From NCBI GenBank assembly GCA_937967805.1, contig CALBTC010000032.1, forward strand, positions 1 to 6,838: a stretch of 6,838 nt of DNA. Reading direction: 5' to 3'. The notes under the pieces were generated by a model that saw nothing but the letters and a program-made list of their open reading frames with translations, had not been told where the DNA came from and did no database searches. Positions 1 through 5,436 of this stretch are shown piece by piece. The DNA comes from an uncultured Anaerolineaceae bacterium. GTDB taxonomy: Bacteria > Chloroflexota > Anaerolineae > Promineifilales > Promineifilaceae. Positions within the stretch are counted from its first letter, which is position 1; each line of letters begins with the position of its first letter. A program made the translations under genes and the position numbers.

Positions 1-41
1 AGACTACAGTCCTGATGGCTGGCGACCTGCTTTGAGGTAAA

Positions 42-419
42 ATGGATGGCGGTATGGAGATTGAGAAAATAATCTGGGCGCAAGGTGCCACTCAACCTCT
101 CCCCCCGGTGATGATGGAGACGGAGTGGGACCTTGACACGACCCTGGACCAGCAAACGGAAGAAGACCAGGAAGATTTGGTCAATGTCATCATCCATAAC
201 GATGACGTGACGCCCATGGATTTTGTAGTCATCATTTTGCAGCGGATTTTTCAGCTGGCCCCGCTGGAGGCAGAGCATGTCATGATCACCGCGCATTTTA
301 ATGGGCTGGCGCTGGTGGCCACCCTGCCGGAAAGCGAAGCCAAAAAGCGGGTGGGGAAGGCACATTTTGCCGCTCAGCTTGAGGGATATCCCCTCATGTT
401 TACCATTGAGCCAGCCTGA
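42..419 (+). CDS. clpS: ATP-dependent Clp protease adaptor protein ClpS
   Basis: ClpS docks on the N-domain of the Clp AAA+ unfoldase (ClpA/ClpC) in the cytosol and delivers substrates bearing destabilising N-terminal residues. The 125-aa product carries the family core from about residue 47 to the end, including HNDDVTPMDFV at 52-62. By alignment from memory with E. coli ClpS, the N-degron pocket residues Asn34, Asp35, Asp36, Met40 and His66 correspond to N53, D54, D55, M59 and H85, so the pocket looks intact. The C-terminal TIEPA matches the family ending. The first 45 residues are longer than usual and acidic (about 26-45, many E/D). The start at 42 is supported by GAGGT at 34-38, although the spacing is short. 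ATG at 54 is an alternative, and ATG at 111 or 114 would remove only the non-conserved extension. A terminator overlaps the stop codon. Confidence 0.93.
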   Translation: MDGGMEIEKIIWAQGATQPLPPVMMETEWDLDTTLDQQTEEDQEDLVNVIIHNDDVTPMDFVVIILQRIFQLAPLEAEHVMITAHFNGLALVATLPESEAKKRVGKAHFAAQLEGYPLMFTIEPA

Positions 420-440
420 TTCTGGCTCTCTTTTTTCTTT
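408..440 (+). terminator. Intrinsic terminator overlapping the clpS stop codon
   Basis: A perfect 7-bp stem, GAGCCAG (408-414) with CTGGCTC (422-428), encloses a 7-nt loop. It is followed at once by TC and a run of six T, then CTTT. This is the classic rho-independent layout. The stem begins inside the last clpS codons and the stop (417-419) is in the loop. The Shine-Dalgarno sequence of the next gene begins at 447, so the site could act as a full terminator or as a partial one that attenuates read-through. Confidence 0.72.
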
Positions 441-455
441 GATTTTGGAGGCAAT

Positions 456-1784
456 ATGAAGTTCAGTATGGCTGGCGCTGGCCCGGTGGGGCAGGCATTG
501 ATAAAACGAGACATTAACGTGCTCTCACCTTCGTACGCTCGCGAATATGCGCTGGTTGTAGACAAGGCGGAAGGCTCAGAAGTTTGGGATGTAGACGGCC
601 GTCGCTACATCGATTTTATGGCCGGGATTGCCGTGCTTAATGTGGGGCATCGCCATCCCCGCGTCGTAGAAGCGGTTCGGGAGCAAATCGATAAGTTCTG
701 GCACATTTGCCTGGCCGATTTTTATTATCCCCAGGCAATTGAACTGGGGGAGAAGCTGCAGCAGATTGCCCCGATGAACGGCCGTACCCGCGTTTATTTT
801 GGTAATTCCGGCACAGAAGCGGTGGAATCGGCCGTTAAGCTGGCCATGTACAAAACGGGGCGCACCCGCTTTATTGGTTTTTTTGGGGCGTTTCACGGCC
901 GTACCCTGGGGGCACTTTCATTTACGGCCAGCAAAGCGGTGCAGCGGGCCAACTATTTGCCCGGTGTGAAGGTGTACCATCTGCCATACCCTAATGCCTA
1001 CCGTCCCGTTCTGGTACAGCAAAACGGCGAAAGCTATGGCGATACCGTCATCGACTACCTGGAGGAAATGGTCTTCCGCACAACCTTATCGCCTGAAGAT
1101 GTTGCGGCCGTTTTGGTTGAACCGATTCAGGGAGAAGGTGGTTACATTGTGCCCGCACCCGGCTTCTTTTCCCGGCTGCGGCAGATATGCAACCGGTACG
1201 GCATTATGCTCATTGTGGATGAGATTCAAAGCGGCGTGGGGCGCACCGGCAAATGGTGGGCCGTTGAACATGAAGAGATTCAGCCGGACATTGTTTGTTT
1301 TGCCAAAGGGGTGGGCAGCGGGATGCCGATTGGTGGTATTATTGCCCCGGAAGAGATTATGGATTGGAAGCCCGGCTCGCACGGTAGTACCTTTGGCGGG
1401 AATCCGATTGCGGCCGTTTCTGCCCTGGCCACGCTGCAAGTGATCGAGGAAGAGAATTTGCTGGCCAAAGCCAATGAGACGGGTCGTTTTATCAAAGACG
1501 CGCTGGTGGAATTGGCCGGGCGTCATCCCAGCCTGGGCGACGTGCGTGGTCGCGGTTTGATGATTGGCATGGAATTTGTAAAGGATCAAAAAACCAAGGA
1601 GCGAGCGGTTGAGCTGCGCGATCACGTTATTCAACATGCGTTTGAGCATGGCTTGCTGGTCTTGCCCTGCGGCATCAATTCGATCCGCATGACGCCGGCG
1701 CTCAATGTTCCGCACAATCTGGTAGAGGAAGGGCTGCACATCTTTGAAGCCGCCCTCACCGATGCTGAAAAGAAATACCTGTAA
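456..1784 (+). CDS. Class III PLP-dependent aminotransferase (ornithine/4-aminobutyrate/acetylornithine type)
   Basis: This is a cytosolic fold-type I PLP enzyme that moves an amino group between an omega-amine or amino acid and a keto acid. Visible landmarks are VWDVDGRRYIDFMAGIAV (43-60), the phosphate-binding GNSGTEA (116-122), AFHGRT (145-150), EPIQGEGGY (222-230), DEIQSGVGRTG (255-265; D255 should contact the pyridine nitrogen), the Schiff-base lysine K284 in FAKGVGSGMPIG (282-293), STFGGN (311-316) and R411 in IRMTPAL (410-416). At 442 aa it is full length. The overall wording resembles archaeal (Thermococcus/Pyrococcus) omega-aminotransferases and amino-acid racemases more than bacterial ArgD; this is a recalled comparison. 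The start is set by GGAGG at 447-451, with a short 4-nt spacer; ATG at 468 is an alternative. It lies 36 nt after clpS behind a terminator, and 87 nt before an aldolase gene. The exact substrate cannot be decided. Confidence 0.92.
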   Translation: MKFSMAGAGPVGQALIKRDINVLSPSYAREYALVVDKAEGSEVWDVDGRRYIDFMAGIAVLNVGHRHPRVVEAVREQIDKFWHICLADFYYPQAIELGEKLQQIAPMNGRTRVYFGNSGTEAVESAVKLAMYKTGRTRFIGFFGAFHGRTLGALSFTASKAVQRANYLPGVKVYHLPYPNAYRPVLVQQNGESYGDTVIDYLEEMVFRTTLSPEDVAAVLVEPIQGEGGYIVPAPGFFSRLRQICNRYGIMLIVDEIQSGVGRTGKWWAVEHEEIQPDIVCFAKGVGSGMPIGGIIAPEEIMDWKPGSHGSTFGGNPIAAVSALATLQVIEEENLLAKANETGRFIKDALVELAGRHPSLGDVRGRGLMIGMEFVKDQKTKERAVELRDHVIQHAFEHGLLVLPCGINSIRMTPALNVPHNLVEEGLHIFEAALTDAEKKYL

Positions 1785-1790
1785 ACTGTT

Positions 1791-1858
1791 AGGAGTGGCA
1801 GTCCTCGTACTGTTTATGCTTTCCGAGATGATTACCAGGACTGCCAGTCCTGTACTCC
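1791..1858. repeat. Imperfect repeat pair forming a long hairpin in the intergenic spacer
   Basis: Two related units fill the 87-bp spacer. Unit 1 (1791-1812) begins AGGAGTGGCAGTCCT and unit 2 (1837-1858) begins AGGACTGCCAGTCCT. Both continue with (C)GTACT. Unit 2 is itself a perfect 7-bp dyad around one central C. The units also pair with each other: GGAGT (1792-1796) with ACTCC (1854-1858), GGCAGTCCT (1797-1805) with AGGACTGCC (1837-1845), and GTA (1807-1809) with TAC (1833-1835). Eight extra bases bulge on the right arm. No T-tract follows, so it is not a standard terminator. It has the look of a dispersed REP/MITE-like element, which is an inference. Confidence 0.7.
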
Positions 1859-1871
1859 AACGATCGTTCTT

Positions 1872-2783
1872 ATGAAAGAAAAAATCGCTCAATTAAAAGA
1901 AAAACTGCGCGGTGGGGTGACGCCGGCAATGGCCACGCCGGTGCTGGATGATGGGGTGACGGTGAATACGGCCGTTGTCCCCAACCTGGTCAATTTTTTA
2001 CTGGAGGGCGGTGTAAGCGGCCTGTTTGTGGGTGGCTCCACGGGTGAAGGGATTTTGCTCAGCGAGGCGGAACGGATGCGGCTGCACGAAGCGGCCGTTG
2101 CGGCGGCAAACGGCCGTGTGCCCGTCCTGCTGCATGTGGGCACCAACCGGCTGGCCGATACGCTGGTCCTCACCCGCCACGCTGCTGAGATTGGCGCAGA
2201 TGCCATTGTCATTGTCATGCCCTATTTCTACGGCATGCACGATGATGGCCTGGCGGATTATTGCCACGCCGTAGCCGCTGCCGCGCCAGACCTGCCGCTG
2301 CTGCTTTACGATATTCCCCAACTAGCGATCAATGGTGTTTCGCCGGCGCTGCTGCGCCGCCTGGGCCAGGAAATGCCTTCGCTGGCGGGCATCAAATCCA
2401 GCCGGCCTGATGCCCAAATGGTGCGCCAGCTCATCGACGCCGCGGCTGAGCATCTGCTGTTCCTGGTGGGGAATGAGGCGGTGGCGCTGGGGCTTTTAGG
2501 CTTGGGTGCTGATGGTTTGATTAGCGGCTTGAGTACGGCCGTTCCCCAACCGTTTGTGGCTATGACGCGCGCCTATTTCCAGGGTAACGTAGCTGAGGCG
2601 CAGCGGCAGCAGCGGCTTATTAACCAGCTATTGGCTCAACTGCCTAACGGGGCGCGCATTGGGGCGATTAAACAAATTATCACTGCTCAGGGAATTTCGA
2701 TGGGCACGGCCGTTCCCCCCAGACCAATGCCCACAGAAGATGTGTGGTTAAAGATGCGGCCGTTGCTCAACCAGGATTCGTGA
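1872..2783 (+). CDS. Dihydrodipicolinate synthase/N-acetylneuraminate lyase superfamily aldolase
   Basis: This is a TIM-barrel class I aldolase that forms a Schiff base with pyruvate or a similar keto acid. The 303-aa product has the family length. Key features are the pyruvate-carboxylate loop GGSTGE (54-59), MPYFY (116-120) where DapA has its active-site Tyr107, Y146 in YDIP (usually YNxP), the Schiff-base lysine K175 in GIKSS (173-177) and the barrel-end segment GNEAVALGLLGLGADGLISG (200-219). The arginine that follows YNxPxR in true DapA (E. coli R138, which binds aspartate semialdehyde) is missing: the sequence runs YDIPQLAING. A lysine-pathway role is therefore doubtful, and another keto-acid aldolase or lyase (NanA-like, keto-deoxy-sugar or hydroxyproline-type) is possible. 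No good Shine-Dalgarno precedes ATG 1872, and the repeat element ends 13 nt upstream. The stop overlaps the start of the next gene (TGATG). Confidence 0.9.
   Translation: MKEKIAQLKEKLRGGVTPAMATPVLDDGVTVNTAVVPNLVNFLLEGGVSGLFVGGSTGEGILLSEAERMRLHEAAVAAANGRVPVLLHVGTNRLADTLVLTRHAAEIGADAIVIVMPYFYGMHDDGLADYCHAVAAAAPDLPLLLYDIPQLAINGVSPALLRRLGQEMPSLAGIKSSRPDAQMVRQLIDAAAEHLLFLVGNEAVALGLLGLGADGLISGLSTAVPQPFVAMTRAYFQGNVAEAQRQQRLINQLLAQLPNGARIGAIKQIITAQGISMGTAVPPRPMPTEDVWLKMRPLLNQDS
2534..2550 (+). repeat. 17-nt repeat TACGGCCGTTCCCCAAC, copy 1
   Basis: This 17-nt word occurs exactly here in the aldolase gene, encoding TAVPQ, and again at 6294-6310 in tatB. A shorter version, ACGGCCGTTCCCC, lies at 2706-2718. 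It contains the over-represented CGGCCGTT word. Confidence 0.6.
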
Positions 2784-3472
2784 TGCAAAAATTGCTCCTC
2801 TTTGACATTGATGGCACGCTCATCCGCAGCAACGGAGCCGGGCGCCTGACCCTGGCCTATGCCCTGGAAAAGCTGTTTGGCACCGCCGGTCCGCTGGAAA
2901 ATTACAACATGAGCGGTAAGACCGATCCGCGCATCATCACCGATTTGCTGACGGCCATCGGTGTGGCGCCAAAAGAGATAAAAAAACAGTTGCCGGCCAT
3001 TTATGAGCTGATGGCTGAACATGGTCAGAAGATTTTCCCCACAAAAGAGATGACGGCTTGTGTGGGGGTGCCACAACTATTGGCCCGGTTAACCAATCAA
3101 GATGATGTGCTGGTTGGTTTGCTAACCGGGAACTCACAGCTAACGGCTCCCCTCAAACTGTCAGCCGCGGGCATTGATCCCCTACAATTTAAGGTAGGCG
3201 CTTTTGGTTCCGATGCGATGGATCGCAACGAACTGCCGACCATTGGCATGGTGCGGGCAAATCAGTTGACGGGGGCACGGTTCGATGGTACCAATACCGT
3301 CATTATTGGCGACACGCCGGCCGATATTTTGTGTGCGCGGGCGGGGAAGGCAACGGCCGTTGCCGTCGCCAGCGGCTGGCATTCTGTGGACACATTAGCC
3401 GACTACCAGCCAGATCATTTATTTGATAATTTAGGAGACACAGACCGAGTAATACAGGCGTTGCTGTCCTAA
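2783..3472 (+). CDS. HAD-superfamily phosphatase (phosphoglycolate phosphatase-like)
   Basis: This is a cytosolic Mg-dependent phosphohydrolase of the haloacid dehalogenase superfamily. Motif I is FDIDGT (7-12; nucleophile D8, acid/base D10), followed by a helical cap of about residues 15-95 containing MSGKTDPRII (43-52). Motif II is LLTGNS (113-118; T115). Motif III is probably R148 in GSDAMDRNELP (142-152), an arginine where many relatives have lysine. Motif IV is IIGDTPADI (174-182; D177, D181). The 229-aa length is normal. The start at 2783 was chosen because it overlaps the aldolase stop as TGATG and puts the nucleophile at residue 8, as usual. An upstream in-frame ATG at 2744 would add 13 unconserved residues inside the aldolase gene. 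Coupling to the aldolase suggests that both act in one pathway, perhaps on a phosphorylated keto-acid or sugar-acid, or as a house-cleaning enzyme. The substrate is unknown. Confidence 0.9.
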   Translation: MQKLLLFDIDGTLIRSNGAGRLTLAYALEKLFGTAGPLENYNMSGKTDPRIITDLLTAIGVAPKEIKKQLPAIYELMAEHGQKIFPTKEMTACVGVPQLLARLTNQDDVLVGLLTGNSQLTAPLKLSAAGIDPLQFKVGAFGSDAMDRNELPTIGMVRANQLTGARFDGTNTVIIGDTPADILCARAGKATAVAVASGWHSVDTLADYQPDHLFDNLGDTDRVIQALLS

Positions 3473-3509
3473 GTAAGTGGCCAACAATGACTTCCATTTT
3501 TAAGTGGCT

Positions 3510-3567
3510 GCTTACAGTTAAACCGTCCGCACGATTCCGTTAATTTATTTGCGGACGGTCACTAAGC
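3510..3567. repeat. Stem-loop in the 144-bp spacer after the HAD gene
   Basis: A perfect 9-bp inverted repeat, ACCGTCCGC (3522-3530) and GCGGACGGT (3551-3559), encloses a 20-nt A/T-rich loop. Outside it GCTTA (3510-3514) can pair with TAAGC (3563-3567). There is no T-tract on either side, so a rho-independent terminator is not supported. The rest of the spacer (3473-3616) holds a direct repeat of TAAGTGGC (3474-3481 and 3501-3508) and a small dyad AACTG-AGC-CAGTT (3583-3595). Its role is unknown. It may be a 3'-end processing hairpin for the aldolase/HAD message or a dispersed repeat. Confidence 0.6.
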
Positions 3568-3603
3568 CAGCATAGGTCATCTAACTGAGCCAGTTGGGTG
3601 TAA

Positions 3604-3609
3604 AAGGTG
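3604..3609 (+). promoter_or_regulatory. Shine-Dalgarno site deciding a GTG start
   Basis: AAGGTG lies 7 nt upstream of GTG 3617. No ATG occurs near the start of the reading frame, so this site is the main support for initiation there. Confidence 0.55.
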
Positions 3610-3616
3610 TAAGCGG

Positions 3617-3895
3617 GTGGATAAAAAAGAGATTGCCCAATTAAAATTGAACAATACAAAACCAACAACCTTAAATCTGAAGCTGCTAAAAGAATGGGTT
3701 GTGTGGCAGTTTCCCAAAAAATCTGCCAACGGTTTTTGTGGTGCTGTACATCCCCCGTTAGAAGACCACGGCTGGTTTCCCGCAGTTATCCGTCCCGAAA
3801 AAAATGAAGCCCAAGTGCATGGCCATGTGTCGGAAACGTTTGCCACCCCGGAACAGGCTGCAGAATACGTGTCAACCAATCACAACAGCAAATAG
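3617..3895 (+). CDS. Small hypothetical protein (92 aa), unrecognised
   Basis: I do not recognise this protein. The frame starts at GTG with AAGGTG 7 nt upstream and ends at TAG 3893-3895. The N-terminus is lysine-rich (DKKEIAQLKLNN). Next comes a tryptophan-rich stretch, LKEWVVWQF (24-32), then NGFCGAVHPP (38-47), a third Trp in GWFPAVI (52-58) and a hydrophilic C-terminal part ending in ETFATPEQAAEYV (73-85), which looks like a strand-turn-helix. There is no signal peptide or membrane segment, so a small cytosolic domain is likely. The WVVWQF start faintly recalls the opening of some phage/plasmid primase-associated domains, but nothing else supports that. Codons are visibly A/T-richer (aaa, tta, aat) than in the genes to the left. 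It runs convergently into glgC with only 9 nt between stops. It is probably a real gene because of the ribosome-binding site and its neat fit between neighbours. Confidence 0.6.
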   Translation: MDKKEIAQLKLNNTKPTTLNLKLLKEWVVWQFPKKSANGFCGAVHPPLEDHGWFPAVIRPEKNEAQVHGHVSETFATPEQAAEYVSTNHNSK

Positions 3896-3904
3896 CGTTA
3901 TTAG

Positions 3905-5161
3905 TTAAATTATTGTGCCGTCTGGAATGATGGCATTCTTGGGCACAATAATAATGCCTTCCCTGGCTACCCAATTTGGTCCCTCACCATCTGGCCGATC
4001 AGGCAAATCCTTAATCGTTACATTGCGGCCAATGCGGGCATTTTTGTCAATGATGGCCCTGGCAATTGAGCTGCCTTCCCCAATGCCTACATCTGGAATC
4101 CCTTTACGAGCATTTTCCGCCAACATTTCCCCAGATTCAAAAAAGTCTGCCCCCATGATGATAGTTGAATCAATTTGCGTATCTGCCTTGATAATGCTGC
4201 GTAAGCCGATAACTGCATTCACGACAACTGATTTTGCGATGCGGCAGCCATCGGTTAGCATAACATTGTTTAAATTGGCACCATTAATTTCTGAAGCCGG
4301 CATAAAGCGAGGTCGCGTGTAAATTGGGGCGCTGGCACTGTAAAAATCAAAGGCAGGGTCTGGTTTGGCCATGTCCAAGTTTACCTGGTAAAAGCGTTGA
4401 ATAGTCCCAATATCTTCCCAATATCCTTCAAAAATAAAGCCCTGTACGCGGTGAGCCCCCATTGCTTGCGGCAGGATGTCCCGGCCAAAGTCATTGCCTC
4501 GCCCTTCAAGCAGGTCAAAAAGCACATCGGTATTGAACACATAAATACCCATTGACGCCATGAACGGCCGTTCCTCTCCTGGCCAGCTCATCATCGCGTC
4601 TAAATCTTCGTCTGTTTTGGGCTTTTCCTTGAACTCCACAATGTTGTTTTGACCATCCAGCTTTAAGATGCCCAGACTGGGCGCTACGTCTCGGGCAACC
4701 GGCTGCACCGCCACGCTCACATCGGCGCCAGAATCGACATGCTGGTTCACAAATTTGCGGTAATCCATCCGGTATAGATGATCGCCCGCCAGAATAAGGG
4801 TGTATTTCGTGCCGGCCTGGCGAATTTCAATCGATTGCTTGCGTACGGCATCGGCCGTGCCCTGGTACCAATCGACGCTGGTCGGTTTTTGCTCTGCCGC
4901 CAGAATTTGCACCCATCCAGGGGAGAACACATCCCGATTATAGGTACGGTGAATATGACGATGAAGCGAAACTGAATTAAATTGCGTTAAAATCGCGATT
5001 TTGTCGATGCCCGCATGGAGGCAGTTGCTCATGGGAATATCGATTAAGCGATATTTTCCAGCCAGAGGCACGGCTGGTTTAGCCCGCTCTTTTGTTAATG
5101 GATAAAGTCGGGTGCCGGCTCCGCCACCCAGAATTAAGCCGAGAACATCTTGCATTTGCAT
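3905..5161 (-). CDS. glgC: Glucose-1-phosphate adenylyltransferase (ADP-glucose pyrophosphorylase)
   Basis: This enzyme makes ADP-glucose from ATP and glucose-1-phosphate, the committed step of bacterial glycogen synthesis in the cytosol. The 418-aa product has the nucleotidyltransferase domain: GGGAGTRLYPLT (12-23), RAKPAVPLAGKYRLIDIP (26-43), WYQGTADAV (98-106), GDHLYRMDY (126-134, catalytic D127), the glucose-1-phosphate lysine K180 in KEKP (178-181) and YWEDIGT (247-253). A left-handed beta-helix domain follows (about 295-418). Its IIMGADFFES (334-343), AIIDKNARIG (369-378) and GIIIVPKNAIIPDGTII (402-418) follow the cyanobacterial/plant pattern. K373 and K408 align with the two activator-site lysines described in the Anabaena enzyme (Lys382, Lys419), an alignment made from memory. 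The start at 5161 is supported by AAGGGG nine nt upstream (plus strand 5171-5176); ATG at 5155 is an alternative. It is divergent from the tat operon and convergent with the small hypothetical gene. Confidence 0.96.
   Translation of the reverse strand: MQMQDVLGLILGGGAGTRLYPLTKERAKPAVPLAGKYRLIDIPMSNCLHAGIDKIAILTQFNSVSLHRHIHRTYNRDVFSPGWVQILAAEQKPTSVDWYQGTADAVRKQSIEIRQAGTKYTLILAGDHLYRMDYRKFVNQHVDSGADVSVAVQPVARDVAPSLGILKLDGQNNIVEFKEKPKTDEDLDAMMSWPGEERPFMASMGIYVFNTDVLFDLLEGRGNDFGRDILPQAMGAHRVQGFIFEGYWEDIGTIQRFYQVNLDMAKPDPAFDFYSASAPIYTRPRFMPASEINGANLNNVMLTDGCRIAKSVVVNAVIGLRSIIKADTQIDSTIIMGADFFESGEMLAENARKGIPDVGIGEGSSIARAIIDKNARIGRNVTIKDLPDRPDGEGPNWVAREGIIIVPKNAIIPDGTII
3909..3952. repeat. Perfect 11-bp inverted repeat with nested hairpin at the 3' end of glgC
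   Basis: ATTATTGTGCC (3909-3919) is the exact reverse complement of GGCACAATAAT (3942-3952). Inside the loop GAATG (3925-3929) pairs with CATTC (3934-3938). The arms encode the final residues of GlgC. After the hairpin the glgC transcript reads TTTAACTAATAACG, which is only a weak U-tract, and the other direction has none. It may mark or protect the 3' ends of the two convergent transcripts; that is an inference. Confidence 0.55.
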
Positions 5162-5243
5162 GTGGATTACCCCTTCCGATTGATTAGCATTCTTTTACGC
5201 TGTCCCGCTCCCCTTCCTTAATTAAAACAGAGAAATGCCTTTT

Positions 5244-5381
5244 CGACCACCCAGTTAACATTTAGCAAAAAGGGTGACCTTGCTGCCCAAGTGCCCATTC
5301 ACAAGGAAGTGAGCGGAATTGGCGAATAGGCTTAAAGTAGCGTTTGGATTTAAAGTCGCTATGTTAACTCCGAACGACCAC
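5244..5381. promoter_or_regulatory. Paired CGACCAC / GTTAAC boxes upstream of glgC
   Basis: AGTTAACAT (5253-5261) and ATGTTAACT (5361-5369) are exact inverted copies. Each lies beside a CGACCAC heptamer (5244-5250 and 5375-5381, same orientation). Between them TTAAAGT is repeated (5332-5338, 5350-5356) and TAGCG (5338-5342) faces CGCTA (5357-5361). The layout could be a two-site operator for glgC or the divergent tat genes. No regulator gene is nearby, and no clear -35/-10 pair for glgC was found, so this is tentative. Confidence 0.3.
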
Positions 5382-5427
5382 TGAGAGATGAAAATTTGGC
5401 TATAGTCTCTCTCTTTTCACTTTTGTC

Positions 5428-5436
5428 TGGTATAAT
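5428..5436 (+). promoter_or_regulatory. Extended -10 promoter (TGGTATAAT) facing the tat operon
   Basis: TGGTATAAT is a full-consensus -10 hexamer (5431-5436) with the extended TGn element. The -35 region is poor (pyrimidine-rich TCTCTC about 17 bp upstream), which is acceptable for extended -10 promoters. Transcription would start near 5443, leaving a leader of about 215 nt before tatA. The promoter could instead serve an unannotated small RNA in that leader. Confidence 0.45.

Noticed and set aside
1..41. Possible tail of an upstream gene
   Set aside because: Two frames are open to a stop (one to TAA at 38-40, one to TGA at 33-35). Only 11-12 codons are visible and neither can be recognised, so no feature is called.
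994..1443. 149-aa plus-strand frame inside the aminotransferase gene
   Set aside because: It overlaps catalytic codons of the real gene in another frame and shows no family motif or ribosome-binding site.
1086..1892. Long open frame (268 aa) on the minus strand
   Set aside because: It lies antisense to the aminotransferase, which has full catalytic motifs. The product is rich in Asn, Gln, His and Arg without domain features, typical of a shadow frame.
2744..2782. Upstream ATG start for the HAD gene
   Set aside because: It would add 13 residues within the aldolase gene. ATG 2783 gives the TGATG overlap and the usual spacing to the DIDGT motif.
3522..3559. Rho-independent terminator after the HAD gene
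   Set aside because: The stem is good, but neither strand has a T-tract after it and the loop is long (20 nt), so it is listed only as a stem-loop.
3577..3879. 100-aa minus-strand frame opposite the small hypothetical gene
   Set aside because: The plus-strand frame has a Shine-Dalgarno and a more natural composition; the minus frame is rich in Ser, Trp and Phe with no recognisable features.
3915..4322. 135-aa plus-strand frame within glgC
   Set aside because: It is antisense to the conserved beta-helix domain of GlgC and has no independent support.
5162..5427. glgC promoter on the minus strand
   Set aside because: I looked for -35/-10 pairs (for example TTTAAT from 5226 to 5221 on the minus strand) and found none with an acceptable -35 at 16-18 bp.
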